This document shows, piece by piece, positions 7,665 through 14,726 of a DNA stretch of 33,798 nt; the first letter of the stretch is position 1, and every line of letters starts with the position of its first letter. Under the pieces are notes generated by a model, which was not told the DNA's origin, made no database searches, and worked only from the letters and a program-made list of their open reading frames with translations. Origin of the DNA: Methylomonas sp. (lineage in GTDB: Bacteria; Pseudomonadota; Gammaproteobacteria; Methylococcales; Methylomonadaceae); NCBI RefSeq assembly GCF_023228165.1, contig NZ_JALOBS010000044.1:1-33798 (forward strand). The letters run 5' to 3'. The position numbers and the translations under genes are program-made.

Positions 7665-8978
7665 ATGATGAAAAAATATATATTTTATATTAAATATATT
7701 TTTTATAAACCAAGGGCTGTATTTTTTTTTAATGACTTAAAATGCTCATCTAATTCAAATCGTAATATTATCGACGAGCAATCATTCCGTAAATTCGTTC
7801 ATATATTCAAACATGCGTTTGAATATAGCCCTTTTTTTTATAAAAAATACACTGAAGCAGGGCTTGATCTGGAATCAATAAAAACTAAAGAAGATATTAT
7901 AAAAATCCCAATACTTACCAAGCAAGAAGTAAAAGATAATCTGTTTGACATTTTAACTGTCAAACCAAACCATAATAATTTAGGGAAAGGCGTAACCGGT
8001 GGATCAACCGGAGCCCCGATGACTTATTTTTCTGATAAAAAATTGCCTCTTGAGGCTTTTGCCTGGAGGTATTTATCATGGTGGGGGTTGGTTCCATGGG
8101 ATAATGGAGCTTTTATATGGCGAATGACTCGCAAGGGAAAGCTAAAGAATTTTATAAATGTGCTGGCTTGGTGGCCAGTTAAAAAAATTCGTTTAGATGC
8201 TTCATTCCTTGATGATAAAAAATTTGAATTATTTGCAAAAAATATTAATAAATTAAAGCCTAGTCTTATTCAGGGATATATAGGCGCTGTTTATGAGCTT
8301 TGTTTGTATATAGAAAAAAATAAAGTTGATATTTTTAGTCCAAAAGCAATTTGGGTTACGAGTGCACCGATTACAAAATTTCAGCGCGAAGTTATTGAAA
8401 GGGTTTTTAAGGCGCCTTTATATAATGAATATGGTAGTAGCGAAATTCCATGGATAGCTGCACAATGTAAACAGCGAAAATATTTGCATGTAAATGCTGA
8501 AGGCAGGTATTTGGAGATTTTAAATACTGATTATAATGGCGAAGGCGATATCATAATAACTGATTTGTTAAACTACCATTTCCCTTTGATTAGATATGAA
8601 TTGGGTGATAGAACAAAATTTATTGATACGAAATGCGGATGTGGTTGTAATTTGCCATTAATTGATGAAGTAAAAGGAAGAGAAGGTGATGTAATAATAG
8701 TGCCTAATATAGGTAAAATTGATTGTTCGTTTCTTACAACAATATTTGATCCTTATCCAGAGGCAATTAAAGCTTTCCAATTAATTCAGCATAAAAACTT
8801 CGATATAACTTTGAAAGTTGTACCAAATACTTCATATGCATTATGGGAAAAACAAGTTAATATTGTAAAAGATAATTTAATTTTATTGACTAAAAACAAA
8901 CTCAGAGTTGATGTTGAGCAGTGTTGCGAAATTTTAAGTGATAGGGGGAAGTCAAGGTATATTATTAGGGAGAATTAA
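7665..8978 (+). CDS. CapK/PaaK-like adenylate-forming enzyme
   Basis: This 437-residue protein belongs to the phenylacetate-CoA-ligase-like branch of adenylate-forming enzymes often annotated CapK in capsule loci. The ATP-binding loop is TGGSTGAPM (from T111), the A5-type motif is YGSSE (residues 256-260), and an ELGDRTKF segment fits the A7 region. Two nearby cysteines in CGCGC suggest a structural metal site as in PaaK relatives. It would activate a carboxylate with ATP and pass it to CoA or directly to an acceptor; the substrate in EPS loci is not known. ATG at 7668 is an equally good start (AGAGGA at 7655-7660). The gene is the most AT-rich in the window and is flanked on both sides by relic DNA, which suggests recent transfer. 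Confidence 0.8.
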   Translation: MMKKYIFYIKYIFYKPRAVFFFNDLKCSSNSNRNIIDEQSFRKFVHIFKHAFEYSPFFYKKYTEAGLDLESIKTKEDIIKIPILTKQEVKDNLFDILTVKPNHNNLGKGVTGGSTGAPMTYFSDKKLPLEAFAWRYLSWWGLVPWDNGAFIWRMTRKGKLKNFINVLAWWPVKKIRLDASFLDDKKFELFAKNINKLKPSLIQGYIGAVYELCLYIEKNKVDIFSPKAIWVTSAPITKFQREVIERVFKAPLYNEYGSSEIPWIAAQCKQRKYLHVNAEGRYLEILNTDYNGEGDIIITDLLNYHFPLIRYELGDRTKFIDTKCGCGCNLPLIDEVKGREGDVIIVPNIGKIDCSFLTTIFDPYPEAIKAFQLIQHKNFDITLKVVPNTSYALWEKQVNIVKDNLILLTKNKLRVDVEQCCEILSDRGKSRYIIREN

Positions 8979-9149
8979 TCATTAATATATATCGTTTCAT
9001 ATAGTCATAATAAAGTTGTTTGTATTTTATTTAATCTCGACAATTGTTCTGGTAGATGGGGGTGTAAACCAAAACCCTTGGATAACGATAGATGGTGAGT
9101 TTTTCCCTGCTTGCTAAGTGAACGATAGATCGGGTGCTGATTTATAAGC

Positions 9150-9372
9150 CGCCGGTGTAGCTTTTTTATATATTGTTGTAACCGAAGAATGGCAGTATAG
9201 TTCGTTCTATTATACTTTTGAGATAAATTGCCTCATTGTTATGCGGTATTACTTATTTATAATGATTGCCTGCTTCGGCATGCGGATTGCTCAATGTATA
9301 AAATTACGAGCTCGCAATTAGGCTGTTCCGTTATTTGCGGGGCTTGTATGGAATTAACTTGATTTTGTAATT
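9150..9372 (+). repeat. Leader cassette copy 1
   Basis: This stretch aligns with 10610-10828 upstream of the exosortase gene. The best-conserved blocks are TGCCTGCTTCGGCATGCGGA followed by TTGCT, then TGTTCCGTTATTTGCGG and the end block CTTGTATGGA, with diverged sequence between. Stop codons and scattered substitutions show that it is not conserved as a protein. It lies in direct orientation to the other copies and upstream of the toxin-antitoxin operon. Confidence 0.75.
9276..9291 (+). promoter_or_regulatory. Sigma-54-like -24/-12 element (copy 1)
   Basis: CGGCATGCGGATTGCT fits the sigma-54 consensus TGGCAC-N5-TTGCW with GG (9277-9278) and GC (9289-9290) exactly ten bases apart. The identical 16-mer occurs upstream of the exosortase gene. 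Transcription from it would run towards the toxin-antitoxin operon. Function is inferred from the motif and its conservation between copies. Confidence 0.5.
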
Positions 9373-9581
9373 AAATCCGGCAGACCCTTTTGCTATGATG
9401 AGTCGAACAATTAGGTAGTCGTATTTATCTATCAGCATATCCTGAAATATCGAGGCATGGCGCCCGGCCGTTCCGGCTTGCCAACGCGATGTGATAAACA
9501 AGCATTGCTCAGAAATGGTCTTGTTTCCTACGATTCGGCTATTTTTTGCGGCCCGCGCGGACAAAATCGCTGCTAGCACTG

Positions 9582-9633
9582 TGTTGACAACAGCTACACA
9601 CGGCGCTACCCTTTGCCTATCTGTTGTAACTAC
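9582..9633 (+). promoter_or_regulatory. Promoter and probable operator of the toxin-antitoxin operon
   Basis: A -35 box TTGACA (9584-9589) and a weak -10 TACCCT (9607-9612) are 17 bases apart. The -35 lies inside the palindrome TGTTGACAACA (9582-9592), and the half-site CTGTTG (9621-9626) repeats its arm downstream of the -10. Ribbon-helix-helix antitoxins of the DUF1778 class repress their own operons by binding such palindromes, so this is the likely autoregulatory site. Confidence 0.5.
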
Positions 9634-9647
9634 ATATGGAGGCTGCT

Positions 9648-9920
9648 ATGCGTGCAGCAGCTATCAATCTACGCGCCTTGCCGGAGCAGCGCGACCTCAT
9701 TGATCATGCCGCCAACCTGCTAGGCAAAAACCGTTCGGATTTTATGCTGGAAGCCGCTTGTGAGCGCGCCCAGTCGGTGTTACTGGATCAAGTCTTCTTC
9801 GGTCTGGATGCGGATAAGTTCCAAAAATTTGCCGCAATGCTTGATGCGCCGCCGGAGCCCAATGTTGGTCTGGCGCGACTGATGGCGGTTAAGGCCCCCT
9901 GGGAAAGTAATAACTCATGA
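9648..9920 (+). CDS. DUF1778 ribbon-helix-helix antitoxin (TacA-like)
   Basis: This 90-residue protein is an antitoxin of the DUF1778 family. The N-terminal part (AAINLRALPEQRDLIDHAA) forms the strand-helix start of a ribbon-helix-helix DNA-binding domain, followed by the family's GKNRSDFMLEAACERA helix. The C-terminal tail (about 55-90) would wrap the toxin. The start at 9648 is set by GGAGG at 9638-9642; an ATG at 9636 is upstream of that ribosome site and is not favoured. Its stop overlaps the toxin start (ATGA). It neutralises the acetyltransferase toxin encoded next and, with it, probably represses the operon. It is more GC-rich than the EPS genes to its left, marking a separate origin. 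Confidence 0.9.
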   Translation: MRAAAINLRALPEQRDLIDHAANLLGKNRSDFMLEAACERAQSVLLDQVFFGLDADKFQKFAAMLDAPPEPNVGLARLMAVKAPWESNNS

Positions 9921-10405
9921 TTTCGGCGCTATCCGCGCCTCAGCCGCTTGCAGTCGGGCACCTGTTGAATGATTTTGAATGCGGCGAACACGCCCTAGAC
10001 GACTGGCTCAAACGCCGTGCAATGAGCAACCAATTCAACGGAGCCAGTAGAACCTTTGTGGTGGCTGATGAAGAACGACGTGTATACGGGTATTATGCCA
10101 TGGCTGCAGGCGCGGTTTCTCGCCAACTGGCGACAAGTGTGGTTCGCCGCAATATGCCCGATCCAATTCCGGTTATGGTGCTTGGCAGGTTAGCGGTAGA
10201 CAGCCGGGCGCAGGGCGTCAAATTGGGGGCGGCCATGCTGCAAGATGCCGTGAATCGCGCCGTCACCGTATCGCATAACACCGGGGTTCGCGCGTTGATC
10301 GTCCATGCTCTCCATGAGCGGGCAAAACTGTTTTACCAGCACTATGGCTTTCAGGAGTCGCCGCTGCATCCGTTGACACTGATGCTGCGCTTGAACATCG
10401 TATAG
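9917..10405 (+). CDS. GNAT-family toxin acetyltransferase (TacT/AtaT-like)
   Basis: This 162-residue GCN5-type acetyltransferase is paired with a DUF1778 antitoxin. Known members acetylate the amino group of aminoacyl-tRNAs and block translation. The acetyl-CoA-binding strand and loop are RLAVDSRAQGVKLGAAML. In the R-x-x-G-x-G/A pyrophosphate motif, the last position is lysine (K102) instead of glycine or alanine, which is unusual. The C-terminal FYQHYGF holds Y140 and Y143; a tyrosine at this place is the catalytic residue in TacT. Length and gene order are standard. The toxin could be active or weakened, depending on the effect of K102. The module usually stabilises plasmids or genomic islands. 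Confidence 0.88.
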   Translation: MISALSAPQPLAVGHLLNDFECGEHALDDWLKRRAMSNQFNGASRTFVVADEERRVYGYYAMAAGAVSRQLATSVVRRNMPDPIPVMVLGRLAVDSRAQGVKLGAAMLQDAVNRAVTVSHNTGVRALIVHALHERAKLFYQHYGFQESPLHPLTLMLRLNIV

Positions 10406-10460
10406 GCCTGATCGCCAAGTGATTGTGGTCGTAAATTACGGAAGCTCTGATTAAGTGATT

Positions 10461-10505
10461 CGGCAGGCTGGCAGGTTGTTGATTCCGTTTGCGGGGACTG
10501 TATGG
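10461..10505 (+). repeat. Leader cassette copy 3 (short, internally deleted)
   Basis: ATTCGGCAGGCTGGCAGG followed by GTTGATTCCGTTTGCGGG and ACTGTATGGG resembles the ends of copies 1 and 2 with the middle missing. The sigma-54 -12 half (TTGCT) is not preserved. It lies between the toxin gene and the full copy 2. Confidence 0.45.
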
Positions 10506-10736
10506 GTGCAGGATAGAGGCGCCAACCGCAAGTGCTTTAAACGACCTAGGCGCGATTGCCGAGAGCTTGTCGAACCATGACGGAATCAACTTGTTGAGAG
10601 CCTCCTTAAGCAACCGCCGCGGTTTTTTAAATATTGCTGTAATCCGTAAATGGCAATATGTATTACTCGATTGGGTGCGTGAGACAAATCGCCGCACTGA
10701 AATTCAGGGTTACTTCCTTATAATGGCTGCCTGCTT

Positions 10737-10752
10737 CGGCATGCGGATTGCT
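10737..10752 (+). promoter_or_regulatory. Sigma-54-like -24/-12 promoter of the exosortase gene
   Basis: CGGCATGCGGATTGCT has GG (10738-10739) and GC (10750-10751) with the obligatory ten-base spacing and a perfect TTGCT -12 box. It lies about 80 bases upstream of the exosortase start, giving a leader of about 70 bases. PEP-CTERM/exosortase systems are known to use RpoN with the PrsK/PrsR two-component pair, which supports the call. No enhancer site was identified. Confidence 0.6.
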
Positions 10753-10808
10753 GAAGGTCAAAAATCCCGAGCTGATAATTTGGTTGTTCCGTTATTTGCG
10801 GAGCTTGT

Positions 10809-10823
10809 ATGGACTTAACTTAA
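10809..10823 (+). promoter_or_regulatory. Four-codon minigene in the exosortase leader
   Basis: ATG GAC TTA ACT TAA is preceded by GCGGAG (10797-10802) at ideal spacing, whereas the exosortase ATG at 10833 has no ribosome site. It is in the same frame as the exosortase. The equivalent position in copy 1 reads ATG GAA TTA ACT TGA with GCGGGG. It may act by coupling or re-initiation, or mark a lost native start. Confidence 0.4.
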
Positions 10824-10832
10824 TTTTTGTAC

Positions 10833-12455
10833 ATGGACTCTCAAGACACTACTTTAATCTCATCCAGCCCGACGTCTTATATTGCCGCGTTGTGGGGGTT
10901 GGCATTGTTACTGCTTGGCCTTGTGTTTCATGAAAGCCTCATGGAAATGGGGAATATCTGGATGGGTAGCGAGGAATACAGTCATGGCTTTTTCATCCCG
11001 GTTATCAGTATTTATTTGATCTGGGTACAGCGTAACGATCTTCGGTTCACGCAGGATTTCAAGTCGTCGATATTAGGTCTGGTAATTTTGTTGTTGGGCT
11101 TGCTGTTGTTTTTGTTAGGCGGCTTGGCAACCATACGCACCATTCAGCACTACGCGTTTATCCTGGCTGTAACCGGCATATTTGCCGCTGCGTTCGGTAA
11201 GGAAGGTTTGAAGACGGCCTGGGTACCGCTGGTATTCCTGCTTTTTATGGTGCCGTTTCCGCAGTTCATTATTAATAACCTGTCGTCCAAATTGCAGTTG
11301 ATTTCGTCGTGGTTGGGGGTGGAATTTATTCGCGCCTGCGACATTATGGTGTATCTGGAAGGCAATGTTATCGATTTGGGTGGTTATAAACTGCAGGTGG
11401 TGGAAGCTTGCAGTGGGCTGCGTTATTTATTTCCTTTAGCCAGTTTATCGTTTTTGTGTGCGTATTTGTTTAAAGGCCCGGTCTGGCAAAAGATTTTGAT
11501 TTTCATGTCATCCGTGCCGTTGACTATTTTTATGAATAGTTTTCGTATCGGTGTAATCGGTATTCTGGTGAATAGCTGGGGTACCGAAATGGCGGAAGGC
11601 TTTTTGCACGATTTCGAAGGGTGGGCGGTGTTTTTGTTATGTATGGTGTTGCTGTTTATCGAGATGTGGGTGTTTTCTCGTTTCAGCGGCAAAAAAATCG
11701 CTTTTTCCGAATTGGTGCAGCTGCCGGATGAATGGTTTTCGGCTGGTAAAAGCGCGCAAATGGAATTGCATTTGAATAAATCGGTGTTTGCGGTGTTGGC
11801 CTTGATTGTTGCGGTGGGGGTAGGCGGGCAGTTTTTGCGTGGAGGTGAAGAGATTATTCCTCAACGAAAAGCCTTTTTTAACTTTCCTTTGCAATTGGGT
11901 GCTTGGCAAGGTCAGCGCGAGTCTATCGAGCAAAAATATCTGGATACCTTGAAGTTGACCGACTACATCGTCGCCAATTATGTGGCTGCGGATGCGCAAA
12001 GCTCGGTGAATTTTTATTCCGCTTATTACGAGTCGCAACGCAAGGGCGCTTCGGTGCATTCGCCGCGCAGCTGTATACCCGGTGACGGTTGGCAGATTAC
12101 CAGTTTTGGGCAGCGGGAGTTTCCTGATATGCAGGTGCAAGGTAGTCCCTTAAAGATTAACCGTGCGGTGATAGAAAAAGGCGAATACAAGCAGTTGGTG
12201 TATTACTGGTTTCAACAGCGAGGCCGCTCGATTACCAACGAATACTTAGTGAAGTGGTACTTGTTTTACGACGCCATTACTATGCATAGAACCGATGGCG
12301 CTTTGGTGCGCTTGGTTACTTCGTTGGACAAAGGTCAGGATATTGATGTGGCCGATCAGCGGCTACAGGCGTTTATGCGGGATATGGTTAAGGTGCTGCC
12401 GGATTATTTGCCCGGCAAACAGGTCGTTCCAGCCCAGGTCGTTCAAACGGATTAA
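10833..12455 (+). CDS. xrtD: Exosortase fused to an EpsI domain (probably XrtD type)
   Basis: This 540-residue membrane protein has an N-terminal exosortase domain of about eight helices (residues 1-290). The three catalytic residues of the family are visible: C193 in EACSGLRY, R238 in NSFRIG and H259 in FLHDFEGW. The C-terminal part (about 310-530) is an EpsI-like periplasmic domain, as in exosortases that serve VPLPA-CTERM-type signals. Exosortases cleave short C-terminal sorting signals from exported proteins and often act with EPS synthesis. The start was placed at ATG 10833; TTG 10827 is in frame but also lacks a ribosome site. A sigma-54-like promoter and a minigene precede it. No PEP-CTERM-type substrate is encoded in the window. 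The XrtD subclass is inferred from the fusion and length. Confidence 0.85.
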   Translation: MDSQDTTLISSSPTSYIAALWGLALLLLGLVFHESLMEMGNIWMGSEEYSHGFFIPVISIYLIWVQRNDLRFTQDFKSSILGLVILLLGLLLFLLGGLATIRTIQHYAFILAVTGIFAAAFGKEGLKTAWVPLVFLLFMVPFPQFIINNLSSKLQLISSWLGVEFIRACDIMVYLEGNVIDLGGYKLQVVEACSGLRYLFPLASLSFLCAYLFKGPVWQKILIFMSSVPLTIFMNSFRIGVIGILVNSWGTEMAEGFLHDFEGWAVFLLCMVLLFIEMWVFSRFSGKKIAFSELVQLPDEWFSAGKSAQMELHLNKSVFAVLALIVAVGVGGQFLRGGEEIIPQRKAFFNFPLQLGAWQGQRESIEQKYLDTLKLTDYIVANYVAADAQSSVNFYSAYYESQRKGASVHSPRSCIPGDGWQITSFGQREFPDMQVQGSPLKINRAVIEKGEYKQLVYYWFQQRGRSITNEYLVKWYLFYDAITMHRTDGALVRLVTSLDKGQDIDVADQRLQAFMRDMVKVLPDYLPGKQVVPAQVVQTD

Positions 12456-12518
12456 GCCTACAGATTCAACAAGGACCGGAAATACGAGCTATATTTGTAA
12501 CTGTTGAGCAAGGTATTT

Positions 12519-12600
12519 CCCCCTTCTCCTGCCGGGAGAAGCAGCTGTTTTACTTTTACGACTACCTCGGGTTGGAGAGGGGGCTGTCGTTAACTTAATG
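12519..12600. repeat. Dispersed CCCTTCTCC-type repeat, copy 1
   Basis: CCCCCTTCTCCTGCCGGGAG opens the element and a GGTTGGAGAGGGGGCT block ends it, followed by TTAACTTAAT. The same opening and the same TTAACTTAAT end are present in the copy at 15659-15775, and a related arrangement lies at 19071-19165. Confidence 0.7.
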
Positions 12601-12709
12601 GCATGGCCGAAAGGGTTGGTTGTGTTTTGTGCTAAATGATTACCTATATTTAACGCTAGATTCGAGACTATTGTTTCTGAGTTTGTTGGTCTGATAAATC
12701 CCTTTCTGT

Positions 12710-12750
12710 GCACATGGTAGAGGTTTCAATAGCCTCGGGGTGCTTTTTTT
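12710..12750 (+). terminator. Hairpin with T-run after the exosortase gene
   Basis: GCAC (12710-12713) pairs with GTGC (12740-12743) and GAGG (12720-12723) with CCTC (12733-12736), followed by seven T. It may end the exosortase transcript, 255 bases after its stop. The interrupted stem makes it weaker than a textbook terminator. Confidence 0.45.
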
Positions 12751-12839
12751 GTGGAAAAATTTAGGGCGAGTTCCTGTTTTTGAAGCCCTAATATCCGTAG
12801 TATTTAAATTATTGAAAGAAAAGCAGGTTTTTGTGTGTG

Positions 12840-12861
12840 CCGGATAGGTGGTCCGGTTTTT
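12840..12861 (+). terminator. Terminator-like hairpin in the leader of the WecA-like gene
   Basis: CCGGA (12840-12844) and TCCGG (12852-12856) form a perfect five-pair stem with a seven-base loop, followed by five T. It lies only about 40 bases upstream of the start codon at 12902, so little room remains for a promoter after it. It could work as an attenuator. Confidence 0.45.
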
Positions 12862-12901
12862 AAATTGGCTAGTTAAGCAGTAGGTGCTACCGGATCATAT
12901 A

Positions 12902-14590
12902 ATGGAATTATTTTTAAGTTTTACCCTTTCGACTTTAATTAGTGTGCTATTGATGCCGTTTTTAATTAAATCGGCTAAATATTTGGGTATGCTTGACGAG
13001 CCTGATGAACGCAAGGTTCATACCAAAGCTATTCCACGTTGCGGCGGTTTAGGGTTGTCTTTTGCTACTTTAACCACTATTTTAATTCTGGCTCCTCTGG
13101 AACAGCCTTTTAGCAGCTTGCTGGTCGGTGGGGCTATTATTGTTCTATTTGGCTTGTTGGATGATATATTTAATCTGAATTATAAGTGGAAGTTTTTTGG
13201 TCAATTTGTCGCGGTAATATTTGTAATATACCAAGGGATTTATTTAAGGTTTTTGCCCTTTTTCGGCCTGGATGATGCGCCATTATGGATAACCTACCCA
13301 TTGAGTTTTATTTTTGTGGTGGGGGTGACTAACGCGGTTAATTTATCCGACGGTCTGGATGGTCTGGCTGCCGGCATCATGTTAATGACTTTGGCGGCGG
13401 TAGCTTTTTTTGCGGATTATGTCGGCGGCAAGGATTTGGCTTTGATAGCCTTGGCGATCATCGGCGGCATTCTGGGCTTTTTACGTTTTAATAGCCATCC
13501 TGCCGTGGTATTTATGGGGGATACGGGTAGCCAATTTATCGGTTTTATGGCGGCTTTTTTATGCATTTATCTGGTTGAAAAGGTGTACGTCACGTTAAAC
13601 CCAGCCTTGCCGTTATTGTTGCTGGGCTTGCCGGTGCTGGATACTTTGATGGTGATGAGTCAACGGATTTATATAGGTAAATCGCCCTTTTCGCCCGACA
13701 AACGGCATATCCATCATCGTTTATTGGCGCTCGGTTTTAGTCACGCAGAAGCCGTGTCATGTATTTATGCGTTGCAATCGGTTTTTTTGCTGGCCGCTTT
13801 CGTTTTGCGTTACCAAAGTGATCTGGCGGTTTTAGGCACTTGGGGGTTGATTTGTGCTGCCATTTTGCTGTTTTTCTTTTGGGCGACAAAAACAGGTTGG
13901 CTGGTGCGTCCGGAAAGAGACCCGGCCGATCGCCGGCGTGGTGTTCTGAGGCGGTTTGACTGGTTGTATTGGGCTTGCCGCCTGTATATCGAATTCGGTT
14001 TGCTGATTTATTTATGGGTAATGATTTTGGCCATGTATAAATCGTTTAAATTGTTTTCGGAGTCCGAGCCGTTTTTTTTGGCCAGTTTGGTGGTATCGGC
14101 CTTGTTGGTGTTTTTGTTCAAAAGGCCGTTATTAAATTCCATAATTAAGCTGTGCGTGTACATTACGGCCACATTCTCGGGATTTATTTTAACCTCCGAT
14201 CACTTTAATAATCCTTTTATCGATATAAGTGTGGCTGCATATTTAACAGTTTTAATGGTGGTTATATTTGTCGGTATTCGGGTTACCCGCAGAAATGTCT
14301 TTTCCTTTTCTACGCAGGATCTTTTGATTTCTTTATTTGCCGTGGCGGCGGTACTGTTGTCCGATACGCCATTCCCGGTTAATTTTTTATTTAAATTGTT
14401 ATGCCTGGCTTATGGTGTTGAGTATTTATTTAATTTTCCGCTTAGGTCTTATAAGTTATTAAAAATGTCCGCCTTACTGGCAGGGTTTATGGTTTTTTCG
14501 GTTTTAAGCCGAGGTTACGATGCCAGGTCGGAAGTGTTTGCGCCGGAAACTAGTTTGTCTTATTTCACTATTTTCGCTGATTCCCTTTAA
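12902..14590 (+). CDS. WecA/TagO-like undecaprenyl-phosphate sugar-1-phosphate transferase with C-terminal membrane extension
   Basis: This 562-residue polytopic protein starts with a MraY/WecA-family domain (about 1-330). Visible motifs are the cytoplasmic DEPDERKVHTKAIPRCGG loop, the acidic LLDDIFN motif, NLSDGLDGLAAG, and the FMGDTGSQF motif (D207). A DKRHIHHRLL loop follows, typical of WecA/TagO. The enzyme would transfer a sugar-1-phosphate (often GlcNAc-1-P) to undecaprenyl phosphate, the first step of a lipid-linked glycan. Family members are usually about 320-380 residues; here some 200 extra residues form about seven more hydrophobic helices of unknown role. ATG 12902 is preferred to GTG 12884, which would add six residues. 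It is the logical initiating enzyme for the nearby EPS genes. Confidence 0.87.
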   Translation: MELFLSFTLSTLISVLLMPFLIKSAKYLGMLDEPDERKVHTKAIPRCGGLGLSFATLTTILILAPLEQPFSSLLVGGAIIVLFGLLDDIFNLNYKWKFFGQFVAVIFVIYQGIYLRFLPFFGLDDAPLWITYPLSFIFVVGVTNAVNLSDGLDGLAAGIMLMTLAAVAFFADYVGGKDLALIALAIIGGILGFLRFNSHPAVVFMGDTGSQFIGFMAAFLCIYLVEKVYVTLNPALPLLLLGLPVLDTLMVMSQRIYIGKSPFSPDKRHIHHRLLALGFSHAEAVSCIYALQSVFLLAAFVLRYQSDLAVLGTWGLICAAILLFFFWATKTGWLVRPERDPADRRRGVLRRFDWLYWACRLYIEFGLLIYLWVMILAMYKSFKLFSESEPFFLASLVVSALLVFLFKRPLLNSIIKLCVYITATFSGFILTSDHFNNPFIDISVAAYLTVLMVVIFVGIRVTRRNVFSFSTQDLLISLFAVAAVLLSDTPFPVNFLFKLLCLAYGVEYLFNFPLRSYKLLKMSALLAGFMVFSVLSRGYDARSEVFAPETSLSYFTIFADSL

Positions 14591-14726
14591 AGCCGTTGTA
14601 ACTGTTTGGTTTGTAGGTCGGGGTGCGCCAAAGCATTCCCTGACAATAATGAAACCGTTGACTTCGGACCGTCATGTAGCTGCTATCGAAGCAATCTATC
14701 TGCAGGACGTCCTCGACTATGTTTCA

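Larger units (their letters stand above)
8979..9647. other. 669-bp junction between the EPS cluster and the toxin-antitoxin operon
   Basis: No gene is supported here. From left to right it holds an AT-rich tail after the CapK-like gene, copy 1 of the leader cassette (about 9150-9372) with a sigma-54-like element, about 200 bp of unassigned more GC-rich sequence (9373-9580), and the toxin-antitoxin promoter/operator. An 82-codon minus-strand open frame at 9331-9579 runs across the cassette and is rejected as a gene. Confidence 0.5.
10610..10828 (+). repeat. Leader cassette copy 2 (upstream of exosortase gene)
   Basis: This is the direct-repeat partner of 9150-9372. The match begins around an ACCGCCGCGG/GCCGCCGGTG block, continues through ATGGCAATATG/ATGGCAGTATA, becomes near-identical over the sigma-54-like element, and ends at the CTTGTATGGA block just before the exosortase gene. 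Confidence 0.75.
10406..10832. other. 427-bp exosortase leader region
   Basis: This gap holds a short third cassette copy (10461-10505), a remnant of a dispersed GAGCTTGTCGAA-type repeat (10563-10590), the full cassette copy 2 (10610-10828) with a sigma-54-like element, and a 4-codon minigene. A 109-codon open frame at 10489-10818 spans these elements but is not conserved as protein in copy 1 and is not called. Confidence 0.55.
12456..12901. other. 446-bp gap between exosortase and WecA-like genes
   Basis: No gene is seen. The gap holds a dispersed repeat (12519-12600), a hairpin with a T-run (12710-12750), a perfect 7-bp inverted repeat TTAGGGC/GCCCTAA (12761-12791) and a second hairpin with a T-run (12840-12861) close to the next start codon. 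Confidence 0.6.

Noticed and set aside
9331..9579. 82-codon minus-strand open frame
   Set aside because: It runs through the end of leader cassette copy 1, has no ribosome site and no recognisable similarity, and the matching region of copy 2 does not keep it.
10489..10818. 109-codon plus-strand open frame before the exosortase
   Set aside because: It spans cassette copy 2 and a repeat remnant. The aligned part of copy 1 has many stops and no codon-type conservation, so the shared signal is regulatory rather than coding.
11637..12140. 167-codon minus-strand open frame inside the exosortase gene
   Set aside because: It is antisense to a well-supported EpsI domain and shows no family features.
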